From Stichopus chloronotus (lineage: Eukaryota > Echinodermata > Holothuroidea > Aspidochirotida > Stichopodidae): 64,000 nt of DNA. The notes beneath the pieces are model-generated. The model made no database searches. It was not told the origin of the DNA and saw nothing but the letters and a program-made list of their open reading frames with translations. The position numbers and the translations under genes are program-made. This document shows positions 11,411 through 23,366 of the stretch, piece by piece. The stretch spans positions 19,609,814 to 19,673,813 of the forward strand of contig CM037846.1 in NCBI GenBank assembly GCA_021234535.1, written 5' to 3'. Within the stretch, counting starts at the first letter, position 1; each line of letters opens with the position of its first letter.

Positions 11411-12109
11411 TCATTTTCTCTCCCACTATTTGGAGAGCGATAAACTACACCAATTGGAACAACTGACCCACCAGCTTTGCTAGAGTTATTTAGAGTTAGC
11501 TCCTTTGATATAAAGTTGACAAAAATCGTTGCAGCTTCGCTTTCTCAACCCTTGCAATATAATCTCTGGCTTACAACAAAACTTCACACCTACACCTTCC
11601 TTAACCTAAATTCAGTTTCACGACATAAAAAACTGGGATCACTTTCCGGAGAAAGCTCTGAACTGCTGTATAGGGTATGCATGTGGATATGCTAAGCCTG
11701 AGTAATTTTTGCTGGAAAATTGAAGTCATCTATGATAGTAACATGCAAATAGTCTTAAGATTCTTACTTACGAATGTAACTCAGTAACCCTTACATTGTG
11801 TGTTCTATATTTTTAAAACCGAATGCAAGAAGAAAGGTGTTAAGATTGTTTGAAAGAAACTCAGACTGGTATATTGCGCGGTGAACCCTCCAGGTCCAAT
11901 ACCACCATTTATCTCAACCATTGACCTAGTCCACTAAAATAGCGGCCTTTGAGGGCCACTTGTGCGTTATTTAGTGATTGGCAACACCCTTAAATATCAT
12001 GGCTTTTAAAACTTTCCTTTCATTGCGACACCTTCCATCATCTAAAACAATTTAAATTTTCACATCATCAGTACTTTCATTGGTGCTCATCGACAAGCAA
12101 AAAGGACGA

Positions 12110-12560
12110 TGGTAACTGAAAACATACCAGAAAACAGTGTTTATCCTAAAACTTTGTTTTGCTTCAGAAAAAAAAGTGAAAGTTAATCACTACAAAACAG
12201 AGTTTATCAACAAACCTGGTTTATCCCGTGACTTGCTAAGAACAGAAATATCCTGTTTATAGAAAAGCTCTCATATCGCATGATTATGCTTCCTTTCAAA
12301 ATGACGCGTGTTTTTCGTCGAAAAAAAACTATTTATCACTCGACTTCCAAAGTATAAAAACGTGACGAAAGCATGACCCTCATTTTAGAAACTTTAGGCG
12401 GTGGGCCAAGGGCTTGTATTCTGTTGTTTTGTGACCCCCCGAGTCCCTTGTTACGGATAAACATGGAACAAAGTAGTTGTTGTTTGCACATTTTCTCAAG
12501 CAAAGGGGCATTGTGCCCTTTTTCAAGGCAGTTGGGGAAATTCTGAGCAACTTGCAGAAC
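12110..12560 (-). repeat. Dispersed repeat R3, inverted copy
   Basis: On the minus strand this matches 16330-16760 on the plus strand. Shared blocks include GTAGTGATTAACTTTCACTT, GATAAAC(A/T)C(G/T)GTTT and the 'TTTTCTATAAACAG' block. Motifs of the GGTTTATC/GATAAACC type link it to the palindrome cluster at 45600-46090. Confidence 0.65.
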
Positions 12561-13380
12561 GGCGATAAAAATTATAAAACAAATATATCACTTCAATAGA
12601 CATTTCGCTCAACCGGTATCTTTACGTTACCCATCCCTTTTTTCGGACTATCGCAGAGACTGAGAGTTGAGGTTCAATGATAAGAACCAGCGAGCAGGGA
12701 AACGAAATAAATGTTATTTGCAGACATGTAATATGAAACTGCTTTCTTCCTTTAAACGAGAGATTCAGAATTACTTGAAGATAGACTGTGCTAAAGAGTG
12801 CAAATATTAATCCTAGCAAATAGGCTTCGAGCTAAAGCAAATACTTGATCGGCATAGTCTAGCTGGTAAGTAAAGATCAAGACTATGAGTCTGGATGAAA
12901 ATTTTGCGTCCGGAAAGTGATGAAAGCAAAAAAATGCAGCTTCTTTTCATTGTTTTTTAGTTCATGTTACTGTAAACTAAAATATTAATGAGAAAGGATT
13001 AGAAGTGGTGGATCCGTTACAAGCGTAACATGGTGATGAAGCACGGTAGGCCTAGCCTAACACTTTCATTGTTAGGTACGAGCTACGATAATATGCTTTT
13101 GTAAAACGTTATTTAAACCAAGTAGCCTGTATGGCTTCTGAATGTAGATTCATTTGGGGCAGTATGCATTTTCTTGTTCTAACACCTAAGTGAATTTGTT
13201 GTTCAACAACTAAGTTCAAGTCATTGAAGAAAAGGCTAACAAGTGGGCAATCCACGGAGTTGCGTATCTCATCGCCAACATGCACATTGATTTCAATACA
13301 GGGCATTGCACATGGGAATTTGTAATAGTTTATTGCTAAGTACAAAACTTTAACTTAATTGGTTTAATACTTCTGAAGAT

Positions 13381-13960
13381 ATGCTGGAAATACAAATTTT
13401 GGGGCAAAATTGGCTTTTTTTTCTAAAAAATCAACAAATTTCACTCTCTTTACCACAAAAGTGATGTACCTTGCATATTTCATTCTCATGTAAGTTTTTT
13501 TTCAAAATTTTGCATTAAATGCTCAAATAGTTCTCAAGATATGCTAGAAATAGCAATTTTGGGGCAAAATTGGCTTTTTTCTAAAAAATCAGCAAATTTG
13601 ACTCGATTTACCATTACAGTAATATTATGTTGAACAATGTGTTCTCAGGTAAGAACGTACAAAACTGTAAGTGAATTGATCTAATAGTTTTCAAGATATG
13701 CTGGAAATACAAATTTTGGGGCAAAATTGGCTTTTTTTCCAAACATCAGCGGATTTCAATCTCTTTACTACAAAAGTGATATACCTTGAAATTTTCCATT
13801 CTCATGTACGTTTTTGCAAATTTTGCATTAAATGCTTAAATAGTTCTCAAGATATGCTGGAAATACCAATTTTGGGACAAAATAGAATTTTTTTCTAACA
13901 AATCAGCCAATTTGACTCGATTTACCACACAACTAATAAATCTTGCACGTATTGGCATCA
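13381..13960 (+). repeat. Tandem array, ~158-bp unit, four copies
   Basis: Units start with ATGCTGGAAATA(C/G) at 13381, 13541, 13698 and 13854, a period of 156-160. Each has 'TTTTGGGGCAAAATTGGCTTTTTT'-type sequence and an AAATC(A)(G)GCNAATTT(G/C)ACTC core. Alternate units are more alike, which suggests a two-unit higher-order repeat. Confidence 0.85.
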
Positions 13961-13988
13961 TGCACAACCTTACCAAGTTTCAACTTAA

Positions 13989-14203
13989 AGACAAAGGATC
14001 GTCTCATGAATCGTGTGAGCCCCTGAGAGTGCTTACTGTGCTAGTTCCACATACTGTGTGTACAAAACGTGCGTGTTCAAGTATACAGTTAGTGACAAAT
14101 ACGACTATTGTCGGTAAACAATACGTTTAACTAAAACGCGGAAGTGACGTAACGAATTCTGAGGCGCTCGTTTCATGAGAGATTATCAGACGACACCTTG
14201 CCT
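13989..14203. mobile_element. 215-bp MITE with TTAA target duplication
   Basis: TTAA at 13985-13988 and at 14204-14207 flank the element. The ends are AGACAAAGGATCGTCTCATG and, on the other strand, AGGCAAGGTGTCGTC. The second copy of segment S reads straight through as 'TTTCAACTTAATCGCTCATA' near 18985, with one TTAA. This is a natural empty site and defines the insertion to the base. There is no coding capacity. Confidence 0.88.
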
Positions 14204-15299
14204 TTAATCGCTCATACGCTTTTCAAACTATTCTGGAAAAATCACAATTTGGATAGGTTCGGACGCACACACACCCACACGCACAACAACACACACGCAC
14301 ACACGCACACCAATTGGCACGGACACGTTTTCATTTATACCACCCAACAGGACCCTCCTGTACCCATGGTCATTCTACCATGGGGTACCCCTGGGGTGTC
14401 GCTACTCATCCACTCCAAGCGTTTCCATGGCAACCATTCTTCCATGGGTGCACAGTACAATATATAGCTCCAATAGCCAAGTGACTACAATATTTCATCT
14501 AGCCCCTACAGGGCGATGAGATAATAATAGTTATTACAGTGATTTGAGTCTAATCACAGTTACTACGTGATTTGAGTAGCACTGTCAGCCATTATATAGG
14601 GATACAATGCAGACATTTACACTGGAAGTGTTTTTTCAAGCGATCAGACTTTGCATGATTATGATAAATCAATGGAAATGTGATAGGCCTACATGGAGGA
14701 GTTTCGTCACATTTAAATGCAATATTTTTTTGATAAATGTTAACATCACAAAGAGTAATCACATCAGTCCTCTAAATACATTATCGTTTGGACATAAATG
14801 AGATTAGCCATGATTGCCACATTCATCAACTTAGTGCTGAATTCCGATCAAGCCTGAGCTTTCATGTAAATTGCAATAAATTGCAGGCAACTTACATGAG
14901 TTCAGTTAAGAAAAAGTTTATAAAGAATTATGCTCAAAGTGACAAGTCATTGCACCATATTTATGTATTATGCCTGAGTCCTGAATATTATGAATTGTAC
15001 AATTTTACAATTTCAATACTAGTGGACGTTGATTTGAGTGAAAAATCGTAATTGATTATTCTTCAATTGTGACAGGAATTTGGTGATCTCCTCGACAATT
15101 CTTAAGGGTGGAAATGCTTCCATTTCAAAAACTCAGATGTAAACATAAAGGCCTTGGAATTACAGTGTCATGAAGGCTTGAGGAATTATCCTTTATCACT
15201 AATCTTTCAATTTTTTCTTCCAAATAGACCACTACAGACGTTGTAGCTGTTAACGACTGTGAGACGGATAGTCAGTCCTTTAGTGTACTTTTGAAAATG

Positions 15300-15900
15300 C
15301 ATGGATAACAGCAAATCTGTTGCTTGGGAAAATTATCCTTACTAACCAAAATTTTGTATTTTCCATAAATACTCATAAATGTGCAATCTTTCTTTTAGGC
15401 ATTTGCAAATGTTTCCTTATGATCTAAAACACTGTTTAAACAAATTGAAATTTTTATTTGTTGTTTTGTAGCTACCGTTGCTAGGGAAAATTTCCTTAGA
15501 AACCAAATATCAAATTTCCTCTAAGTACTCATAAATGTGTATCTTTTGAAAATAAAACCCCTCTTAACACAGTCTGGAGTTTTCATTTTGTCTTTTCAAT
15601 CTGTTTTAACTACCGTTGCAAGGGGAAATTATCTTTAGCAACCACAATATCAAGGTTTCCCTAAATCCTCATAAATGTGCACCTTTTGAAAATGGGAATA
15701 TATATATTATATGTCATTATCATCTAACCGACCCCTGTTTACACAGTTTGAAGTTTTTATTTTGTGATTTTCAATCTGTTTTGACTACCGTTGCTAGGGA
15801 AAATTATCCTTAGCAACCAGAATATTGTATTTTGTCCAAATACTCAGAAATGTTCAACTTTTGAAATTGGGAAAATGTAAATTCCGTTTCAGGACATTAT
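15300..15900 (+). repeat. Tandem repeat, four degenerate units
   Basis: Units carry (TACCG)TTGCTAGGGAAAATT followed by CCTTAGCAACCA, then ACTCATAAATGTGCA and TTTTGAAAATGGG or a variant. They occur around 15317, 15474, 15611 and 15786, with spacing of about 135-175. This explains the small open frames here. Confidence 0.7.
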
Positions 15901-16004
15901 ATCCAAAGCATGTATGGAAATTTCCCTGGGTGAGAGTACTGAAGTTAACAAATAAAGCTCTGAAAGCAGTGAAATTAAGAACATTGGCACACTACCTACT
16001 TATC

Positions 16005-16022
16005 CCGCGGGGGGGGGGGGGG
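16005..16022. repeat. Poly-G tract
   Basis: A run of about 13 G follows CCCGC. It is one of a dozen G or C runs of 10-15 bases in the window. Confidence 0.9.
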
Positions 16023-16329
16023 AGCATACTAAGTTTTCTCGGGCATGTACAAAATCTAATAGTGGTGTATGACATGAATGGAGAGCTAGACTTTTTTCTC
16101 AGTCAGCCCTCTCATCTTATATCCTGCTCAATGGCTATACACAAACATAAACACACACACACCACACTCATACACACAAACAAACAAACACACAAAACTG
16201 CTTGGATGATGTTTCTCTTCAATGCAATAACTCTCTAAAATCTGTAAAATCCAAAAGTAGTCTATCGCAAGACTAACGTGAAATAATGCGTAACCCTGGG
16301 TTTTTAGCGAATAAAATCAGTTTTTCAGA

Positions 16330-16760
16330 GTTTAAAGCTAAACACACAGTTTTTCAACAAGATACACGGCTTTTGAAAACAAGGATAATTAAGTTATATC
16401 GTAGCTTTTCTATAAACAGAATGTTGTTTACACTTAGGTAGTCAAATGATACACAAGGTTTTTCAATAAACTCTGTTTTTGTAGTGATTAACTTTCACTT
16501 TTTCTGTCATAAAACAAGGTTTTTTGGATAAACACGGTTTCCCAGAAAGGATAATCTTCATGTGCTAAAGATTTCCCTACAGGTCTCTACTTGTACTAAA
16601 CACAATCACTTCGTTTTTACACGAATCACTTCGTTGCACGTGATTATGTTACAAAAGAAAGGGGCAAGTCTCTCCATATGAGATTATCAAAACTCTAGTG
16701 TTTATCTTTCCAGAAAGAAACAGCGTTTTTTCGAATAGAAGGCAGCTGTTCAGAACGGAA
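16330..16760 (+). repeat. Dispersed repeat R3, direct copy
   Basis: This is the counterpart of 12110-12560 in opposite orientation. It contains 'CAATAAACTCTGTTTTTGTAG', GTGATTAACTTTCACTTTTT and GGATAAACACGGTTTCCCAG. No gene is seen. Confidence 0.65.
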
Positions 16761-16769
16761 AAAAAACTG

Positions 16770-17700
16770 AAATGCTTCGATTTACATAGGAGTGAAGAAT
16801 AAAACAGGAGGTCTCCTTTAAACACTGTTATACCCCAAGGTTACTTACATACCACAATTTGTGGTCTCAACAATTGTCTCTTTTGCGGTAAATCATAGAA
16901 AAGAGGTATTACCGGACAATAACAGTGGTACTTGTGGTACAGACAATCAACTTTCGGCTGGCAGACTTGGATAAGACGCCATCATATTGTAATACTTGTT
17001 TTTTCCTGTAGTGGAATTGTCTGTTGCATTATGCTTATATGATGTCACAGTCATAGCAAAGATCACGTTGTCACAATCATGTTTTGACTACAGCGTGTAG
17101 CGGAGCCTGAGATTAATGGGTTTATTTCGGGAAAACAGTTTCCGCTCTGCCGTGGCTGTATGGATGTCCGCTTTGAACTACAGTTAACTGCGGAATGCTT
17201 ATGTAGACGTGGTACTGAAGTAGCATGGTAAGGTGCCATCGTTTCCTTAAATAAATTGGGACAGTCCGATTGCAACTGCGGGAGAGGATGTGGGCCATCT
17301 TATGGCGAGATGCACCGAGGTGAACCTCGAGCAAGGAAATGGAACAACATATCATGCAAATTATTCATGTTGCCTGATAAAATACAAATTCGAGTTCTCG
17401 CTAAGATGAAACAAAAAAGTGTAAAAGAACAATAGACGGAATAGAAACACTGCAGGAAGAAGTAAAACAAGAAGAACATTAAAACATAAAAAAATAAACA
17501 ACATAAACAAAAACTACATAAAAACATAAGACTAACAAAAAAACAAGCAATATAACCCATAACCTACACAAAAGAAACTACAGAAAACAAAGCTAGGTCT
17601 AAGCCTCTAAGTTACGTAAAGAAGCTACATAAACAAAGCAATGTAATATACGCTAAAACAAAACTAAAATCTAAAACAAAACTACAAAAAAAAAAAAAAG
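16770..17700. other. No gene seen; A-rich stretch
   Basis: There is no supported exon. The stretch from 17400 to 17700 is strongly A-rich with ACATAAA-type short repeats, ending in a poly-A run just before composite segment S copy 2. Confidence 0.45.
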
Positions 17701-17701
17701 A

Positions 17702-19272
17702 AGGCAATCCACGGAGTTGCGTTTGTCATCGCCAACATGCATTGATTTAAATACAGGGCATGCACACGAGGATTTGTAATACTTTACTGCAACCACATCT
17801 CACAGAGATTTAGTTCGGGGAACTGGTTGTAAATGGCAAACATCCTTCAAGCATAAACTGGTGGTAAGCATCTCAATACTGATATCTACTGTAAGGTAGC
17901 AAACTTAAGGTTATAGTCTGGTGCTACCAGGCTCAGAAGTAACGATAACTAATGGCTCAAAAGTATCTGTGCATATTACGCTACATAACACAATTATAAC
18001 ATTGGGTTAATCCATGTAGGTTAGGCCTAGTGGTTAGAGTTAGGTTCAGGATATAAGAGCATCCCTCTTTGGGTATTTGCACATAAATCTCCTATTTACC
18101 TGTGCAGCACCTGGTTCTGCTAAAATTATTGTTTGACTTAAAAATAATGTTCTCCTAAAACACATTATCCACAGGGGCCAGTTCTGCTAAAGATGTTTTG
18201 GCTAAAGTTAAAAAGGTGGTGGCTATTGACCCAGATGATGGCTCTAAGTTTGTTACCAAAGAATCATTCAATTTCACCAGTCTACTATAAGAGTAATAGC
18301 CTATACTGTATCTTCATAATTGTGTTCATAGGAACGGCCTTGCAAAATTTTGCGTATAACGTTTCATTAGCTATCCAGATATGGTGGAAATACAAATTTT
18401 TGGGCAAAATTGGCTTTTTTTCTCAAAACATCACCAAATTTCACTCTCTTTAGTACAAAATTGATATACCTTGAATATTACATTCTCAAGTAAGTCCTTG
18501 CAAAATTTTGCATTAAATGGTCAAATACATCTCAAGATATGCTGGAAATACACATTTTGGAACAAAATTGGCTTTTTTTCTCAAAAATCAGCAAAATTCA
18601 CTGGATTTATCATTACAGTAATATTATGTTGAACAATGTGTTCTCAGGTAAGTACTTACAGAAATTTAAGTTGATCGGTCTAATAGTTCTCCAGATATGC
18701 TGGAAATACAAATTTTGGGGCAAAATTGGCTTTTTTTTCTCAAAACATCACCAAATTTCACTCTCTTTACTACAAAAGTGATATACCTTGAATATTTCAT
18801 TCTCATGTAAGTTTTTGCAAAATTTTGCATTAAATGCTTAAATACTTCTCAAGATATGCTGGAAATACCAATTTTGGGGCAAAATTGGCTTTTTTTTTTC
18901 TAAAAAATCAGCAAATTTGACTCGATTTACCACACGACTAATACATCTCGCACATATTGGCATCATGCACAACCTTACCAAGTTTCAACTTAATCGCTCA
19001 TACGCTTTTCAAACTATTCTGGAAAAACCACAATTTGGACAGGTCCGGACGCACACACACACACACACGCACGCACACGCATTGGCACGGACACGTTTTC
19101 ATTTATACCACCCAACAGGACCCTCCTGTACCAATGGTCACTCTTCCATAGGGTACCCCTGAGGTGTCGCTACTCATCCACTCAAAGCGTTTCCATGGGT
19201 GCACAGTACAATATATATCTCCACTAGCCAAGTGACTACAATATCTCTTCTTACCCCTATAGGGCGATGAGA
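17702..19272 (+). repeat. Composite segment S, copy 2
   Basis: Same order of blocks as copy 1: GGCAATCCACGGAGTTGCG, a tandem array with units at 18381, 18539, 18697 and 18856, 'CATGCACAACCTTACCAAGT', an intact TTAA site without the MITE, a CA-rich stretch and the shared tail. It carries about 500 extra bases (17860-18360) relative to copy 1. Confidence 0.85.
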
Positions 19273-19524
19273 TAAAAACAAAGCTACACTTCTAACGACA
19301 AAAATCGAATAACAAGAATCAGACAAAAGGATCAGGGAAAGGATCAGTAAAAGGATACCCCTAGTGATGAACACTTTGACTGTAACCCCTTATTGCACTG
19401 AGTAAAAAGGAATTTCCTGTATCGATTGTTAACAATCACAAGGAGGAAAAGTCAGTGCCCCTCTTAATGCGCCTGTCCATGAGTTGTTTAGGTGGATGAC
19501 TGCTATCATTACATAGTAAGTCTA

Positions 19525-19865
19525 AGACATTTTTCTCCACCTTAAAAGCTTTCGACATACCTGATCATAACATATTACTAAACAGAGGATATTATCAGAT
19601 TGTGGAGTACGAAATACTGATTGCTTCTTAAGCTACATAAATGATTGTCATCAGTTTGTTTCTATCAACAATATAAATTCTGTTTCTTTACCTGTCACTT
19701 CTGGCGTTCCACAGAGCTCTATTCCAAGTCCCTATAGGCTATTCATTGTTTATGCGAATGACCTTCATGTAGCCGTAATTAGTTTCATATAGTTTCTTTG
19801 GCTAATGGTACAAGTCTCTTCTTCTCTGGTAATGACAATAACTCTCTTTATTAGAGTTAATGAAT
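19525..19865 (+). pseudogene. LINE reverse-transcriptase fragment
   Basis: The plus strand encodes TLKAFDIPDHNILLN (family SKAFDTVDHxILL) at about 19540-19585. In another frame it encodes QFVSINNINSVSLPVTSGVP and SSIPSPYRLFIVYANDLHVA (family GVPQGSILGPLLFxIYINDL), then SLANGTSLFFSGNDNNSLY in the place where YADDTSLF is expected. The catalytic YADD has decayed to LANG. It is a CR1/L2-like RT fragment, ended by the palindrome-headed repeat at 19882. Confidence 0.85.
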
Positions 19866-19881
19866 TTATTGATCTTTATTG

Positions 19882-19945
19882 TAGTGCGCCGCACTACTAT
19901 CTAGTCATTATCGATCGAATGCTAAATTATTTTGAATTCGCCACC
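19882..19945 (+). repeat. Repeat with palindromic head (copy 2)
   Basis: GTAGTGCGCCGCACTACTAT is followed by 'CTAGTCATTATCGATCGAAT' and GCTAAATT, as at 1727-1790. Confidence 0.6.
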
Positions 19946-19949
19946 TGGT

Positions 19950-20395
19950 GGACGTAGTCTATTCTTGTAACTTTTTTGTGACAGTCATATATTTCCGTAT
20001 TTCTCTTATTCTAAAGTTTGTGGTAGCACTTACCTTAGTCTCTTTTTGTACTTCAAAAGAGCAATTCGATATATTTGTGATAAGTACTACCTCCACCATA
20101 TCGGGCCATTCGTAAACTTTACCAGCCTTTACTAAATATTTTTGACGTAAATAGATAAAATATTTATGATGTAAATCAATATTATGTTGGCATTTTCATA
20201 TTTAGTTAATTGGTAATTCTCTGGCATATTTTTAGAAACTTTTTTTTTTCTTTTCATTCAGTATGTTCACTACAACACTGCCGAATTAAGTGTACCATGT
20301 AGTTTCATGTTCTTCCCAACTGGTGGATCTATGATTTTTGTTTAAAGGTTGGTCCAACATAACAAGGACCATTTAATACTACCAAGTGGAGCGCT
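19950..20395. other. No gene seen
   Basis: AT-rich sequence without a supported feature. Confidence 0.4.
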
Positions 20396-20399
20396 ATGC

Positions 20400-21110
20400 T
20401 GGAGGGAGGGAACAAAAAAAAATAGCTAGACGAGCCCCCCCCCCCCCGCCACCCCATGGTTGGAAACCGCCAAAGCTTCTTTCTTGAACGTCAGTTGGGG
20501 CTGTCGGGTAAGCCTGTCTACTCAAACTGCGAATAGCCTGTCCTAGTTCTGGTAGAGATTCATCCTTCTTTCTTAATCTATTCTTAAGTTGAATTCTGAC
20601 AATCTCATGTTGCTGCCTACATAACCTTTTCTGCAATGCCTCAATCAAACAGTAGAAGTCTCTTCTTAGTAGCGAGCTGATGTTTGCCAGAATTACTTGA
20701 GCCTACCCTCATAGATTAGCTGCCAGGCACATGGCCTTTGTGTAGTCCCAACGAGTTCAGCGATGAGTTTAAACTGGGTCATATAATCTTCCCATGAAGA
20801 TCTACCACCATAGTGATCTGGCTTTACTTTGAAGTTTGTTGAAGATGGCCTTCGGTATTGCTGGGGTAGGGGTACCTATGATTAAATCTGTGTTCCTGGT
20901 CTGGATGATGACTTCTGTCGCCCTGTCCATTCCTGTCAATGCTATAGCCATGATGGTTGTGTGGAGACTCTTGATTTCCCCTAGGATCATCGCCTTCCCT
21001 TGTATCACATCTGTCTCGTCGTCTTGATGGGTGCTGTTGATCTTCTGTTTCTCCATCTTGTCTCACCGTTCTGGAGCTGTTCTGAAAATCCTTTTCTGTC
21101 TTATCCACTA
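20400..21110 (-). pseudogene. Ty3/Gypsy-type gag fragment
   Basis: The minus strand encodes a retrotransposon Gag in broken frames. Around 20815-20710 it reads SSWEDYMTQFKLIAELVGTT then RPCAWQLIYEG. This is the W-x-D-Y-x-x-x-F-x-x-I-A-E-L capsid motif of the family. Then LQKRLCRQQHEIVRIQLKNR and ESLPELGQAIRSLSRQAYP follow (20640-20510), which is the typical second half. Upstream (21110-20830) is a low-complexity, arginine- and histidine-rich N-terminal stretch in two overlapping frames. A poly-C run at about 20437 ends the homology. Several stops interrupt it, so it is not functional. It may be from the same broad family as the element at 23367-26768, which lacks exactly this capsid part. Confidence 0.8.
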
Positions 21111-21990
21111 TCCTCCAGGAGTCTTCTACTGTTGCCTTACTGTACTTCTCCTGTCCATTGTTTGTCCTTACATCCCACCGCTGTCACCAATGGTAACGTT
21201 GTCTGCGGTGCCGGTTTATTCGGGGGTGGAGAAGTAGGCTGGTATGGTGAGAGTTGGGCAAGCTACAGGACCAGAAGAGATGAACACAGAGAGAGCATAT
21301 TCTGCAGTTTGCAGTTCCCGAATCTATTCACATGCTTCTAAAACGACTAAGTTTGTGCAAGCACTAAATACTACTAATTAAAACAATGTGAAAATATTTA
21401 CAAGTGCTCACAGAGCGCACCAAAGGTGGTGACCACTTGAGGTCTATAAGGTAACTGTTTTCTGCTAACTAAATTAGCCCTTTTTATACCATCAGTGACT
21501 TCCACATTAAATAATAATAAGCCTACTCTTTTTCCTGTTAGCTGTTGGCAAGTGTTAGCATTGCGCAATGCTAGCATGTTGGCGTTACGCAATGCTAACA
21601 ATCAGGAGTCAAATGCTAGCAATTGGAGGTCAGAAGCTAACTGTTTGAGGAATCTGACACCACCAACCTAAACAAAGATACAGCCTTTCTCAAGGATGAC
21701 TCAGAGCTCATCTCTGTCTATTTATGTGTACTCACAGAGAGCTTAATTGGTAAATGCAGCCAAAATACAGCTGTACATAGTGTAAAACATTATATGTGCA
21801 GTAGTACAGTCTAAGAAAGATGGCATTAACCCCCACTCACTCACACTACATATCAGATTGGTTGAGATGATATACGAATCATGAGGACTTAGACTCTTAG
21901 ACTTCCGTCAGTTACCAAGTGCATGTGGAAACGCCATTTCCAAGTATTGCGATAGTACTGTAATATGATTGTATCTCTTGAGATCGTCAC
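21110..21990. other. No gene seen
   Basis: Only short unrelated open frames. Near 21555-21620 is a short local repeat, GTTAGCATTGCGCAATGCTAGCATG, which contains the palindrome AGCATTGCGCAATGCT and is partly repeated 20-30 bases on. Confidence 0.5.
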
Positions 21991-21995
21991 TGAAA

Positions 21996-22600
21996 ATGTC
22001 GACTGAGGTGAATAATTGCGGCGCGACTGTCAAAAGATCAAAAATTCTGTGTCAGAACAGATGACTGTAAGATGAATGTGTGTTTTTTATTTGCAAACAA
22101 CAGGCCAGTAATAGGTCCAAAGACGTTAGCAACTTAGTGAAAGAATGACATTGCGTTGACTTGGTGGGGATTTTGTACAGCAAAGTAAAATAAATACCGA
22201 TTCGTCTGCTGTATGAAAATAATCTTTGGAAAGAGGTTGGTAAAACCTTCGAAACTTACTGTGTAAGGTGACTGGCGGAGGGTGCATGTCCGTGTGCCAC
22301 AACCTCTAATACCGTCCTATCACTCAGACAACTCAGGCCAATTGATTGATAAGCAGCTGATAAATCACTGACATCAAAGAAATAGTAACAAGATGTTTCG
22401 GATAGAGACTCACTTGCCGAAATTTTCGTGTACTTTTCTGGCTATTTCGTCATTTCAGCAGGACGATTATGTCGAGTTGGATCGTGTCCGGTGAACAGTA
22501 TTTCCAATCTGGTCGGACACTTTTAAACAGAGACATTCGTCCGCATTAACTATTTTTTGTCCCCTTTCCGATAAGCGTTAAAAAACAAAGTGATGTGAGA
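21996..22600 (+). repeat. Dispersed repeat R4, direct copy
   Basis: It matches 60680-61545 in inverse orientation. Shared blocks include AATTGCGG(C/A)GCGACTGTCAA, ACAACAGGCC(A/T)GT, GGTCCAAAGACG, TGACTGGCGG and GTGCAT(G/A)TCCGTGT. No coding part was recognised. Confidence 0.75.
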
Positions 22601-22674
22601 AATCGTCCTACAATTCAGCATAGCAACATGTCACCGAGTTTCTACACTCACAAAATGTTGGGTTCGTATGCCGC

Positions 22675-22806
22675 GTTACAAGCTGTTGGGTTAAAAAAAA
22701 ATACCCAATTTGGTTAAAAAGTACCAATTGTTGGGTAACATTAAATTCAAGAAGGGTAAGTTTTTGTTTCAAATGGGTATTATTTTTTTACCTAGCAGTT
22801 TGTAAC
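22675..22806. mobile_element. 132-bp palindromic MITE-like element
   Basis: The left arm begins GTTACAAGCTGTTGGGTTAA and the inverse of the right arm begins GTTACAAACTGCTAGGTAAA; the two match imperfectly over about 36 bases. The centre holds AATTGTTGGGTAACA. There is no coding capacity. Target duplication is unclear. Confidence 0.7.
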
Positions 22807-23366
22807 GAGACATTCGTAAACAACCTGGATAAACTGATCTCAAAGTGTAAATAGCTATCCTTCTAGTTACCGGTTTACTTCCTTCTTAAAGTGTGTAGTG
22901 ATCTTATTGGCGTATACACAATTTCATATGGCCACTGTATGCAGTTCTTCTTTCACCCTCGCCCACCTTTATTAACTAAAGTAACACAGTCCAAATTGAC
23001 ACAAAAGCCATCTTCACTGAAGTCTGAATATAGATCGTGGTATCAAGTCAGTTTCACTGCTACGATACTTAAAACACGCAAGAACAAAAATTGCATTTCT
23101 CTTTTTTAACCTCTCTTCACGCCCAGTCCCACGGAATGACGTCAAGGTTGACTATTGAAACTTTCTTTTTACAGTTATTTTTCTCTTTTCACAGTCTTCC
23201 ACCAATGGATCCGGGATTTTTGTTTGGGGGTGCAGTATACATTTTGTTTATTGTGGGCGAGTATCTTCCATGCAAATGAACGATTCACTTGAAAACAGTG
23301 CTTCAAATAAGGTGTACAAGTCTCTACAGCAAAACAGTAAAAAGAAGAGCATATGTGACATAATAC

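Larger units (their letters stand above)
13241..14512 (+). repeat. Composite segment S, copy 1
   Basis: It opens with GGGCAATCCACGGAGTTGCG, contains a four-unit tandem array (13381-13960), then 'CATGCACAACCTTACCAAGT', a 215-bp inserted MITE (13989-14203), a CA-rich stretch and a conserved tail (CACGGACACGTTTTCATTTA, 'AGGACCCTCCTGTACC', TCGCTACTCATCCACTC, 'AGGGCGATGAGATAA'). Copy 2 at 17702-19272 has the same order. The short open frames inside are repeat-derived. Confidence 0.85.
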
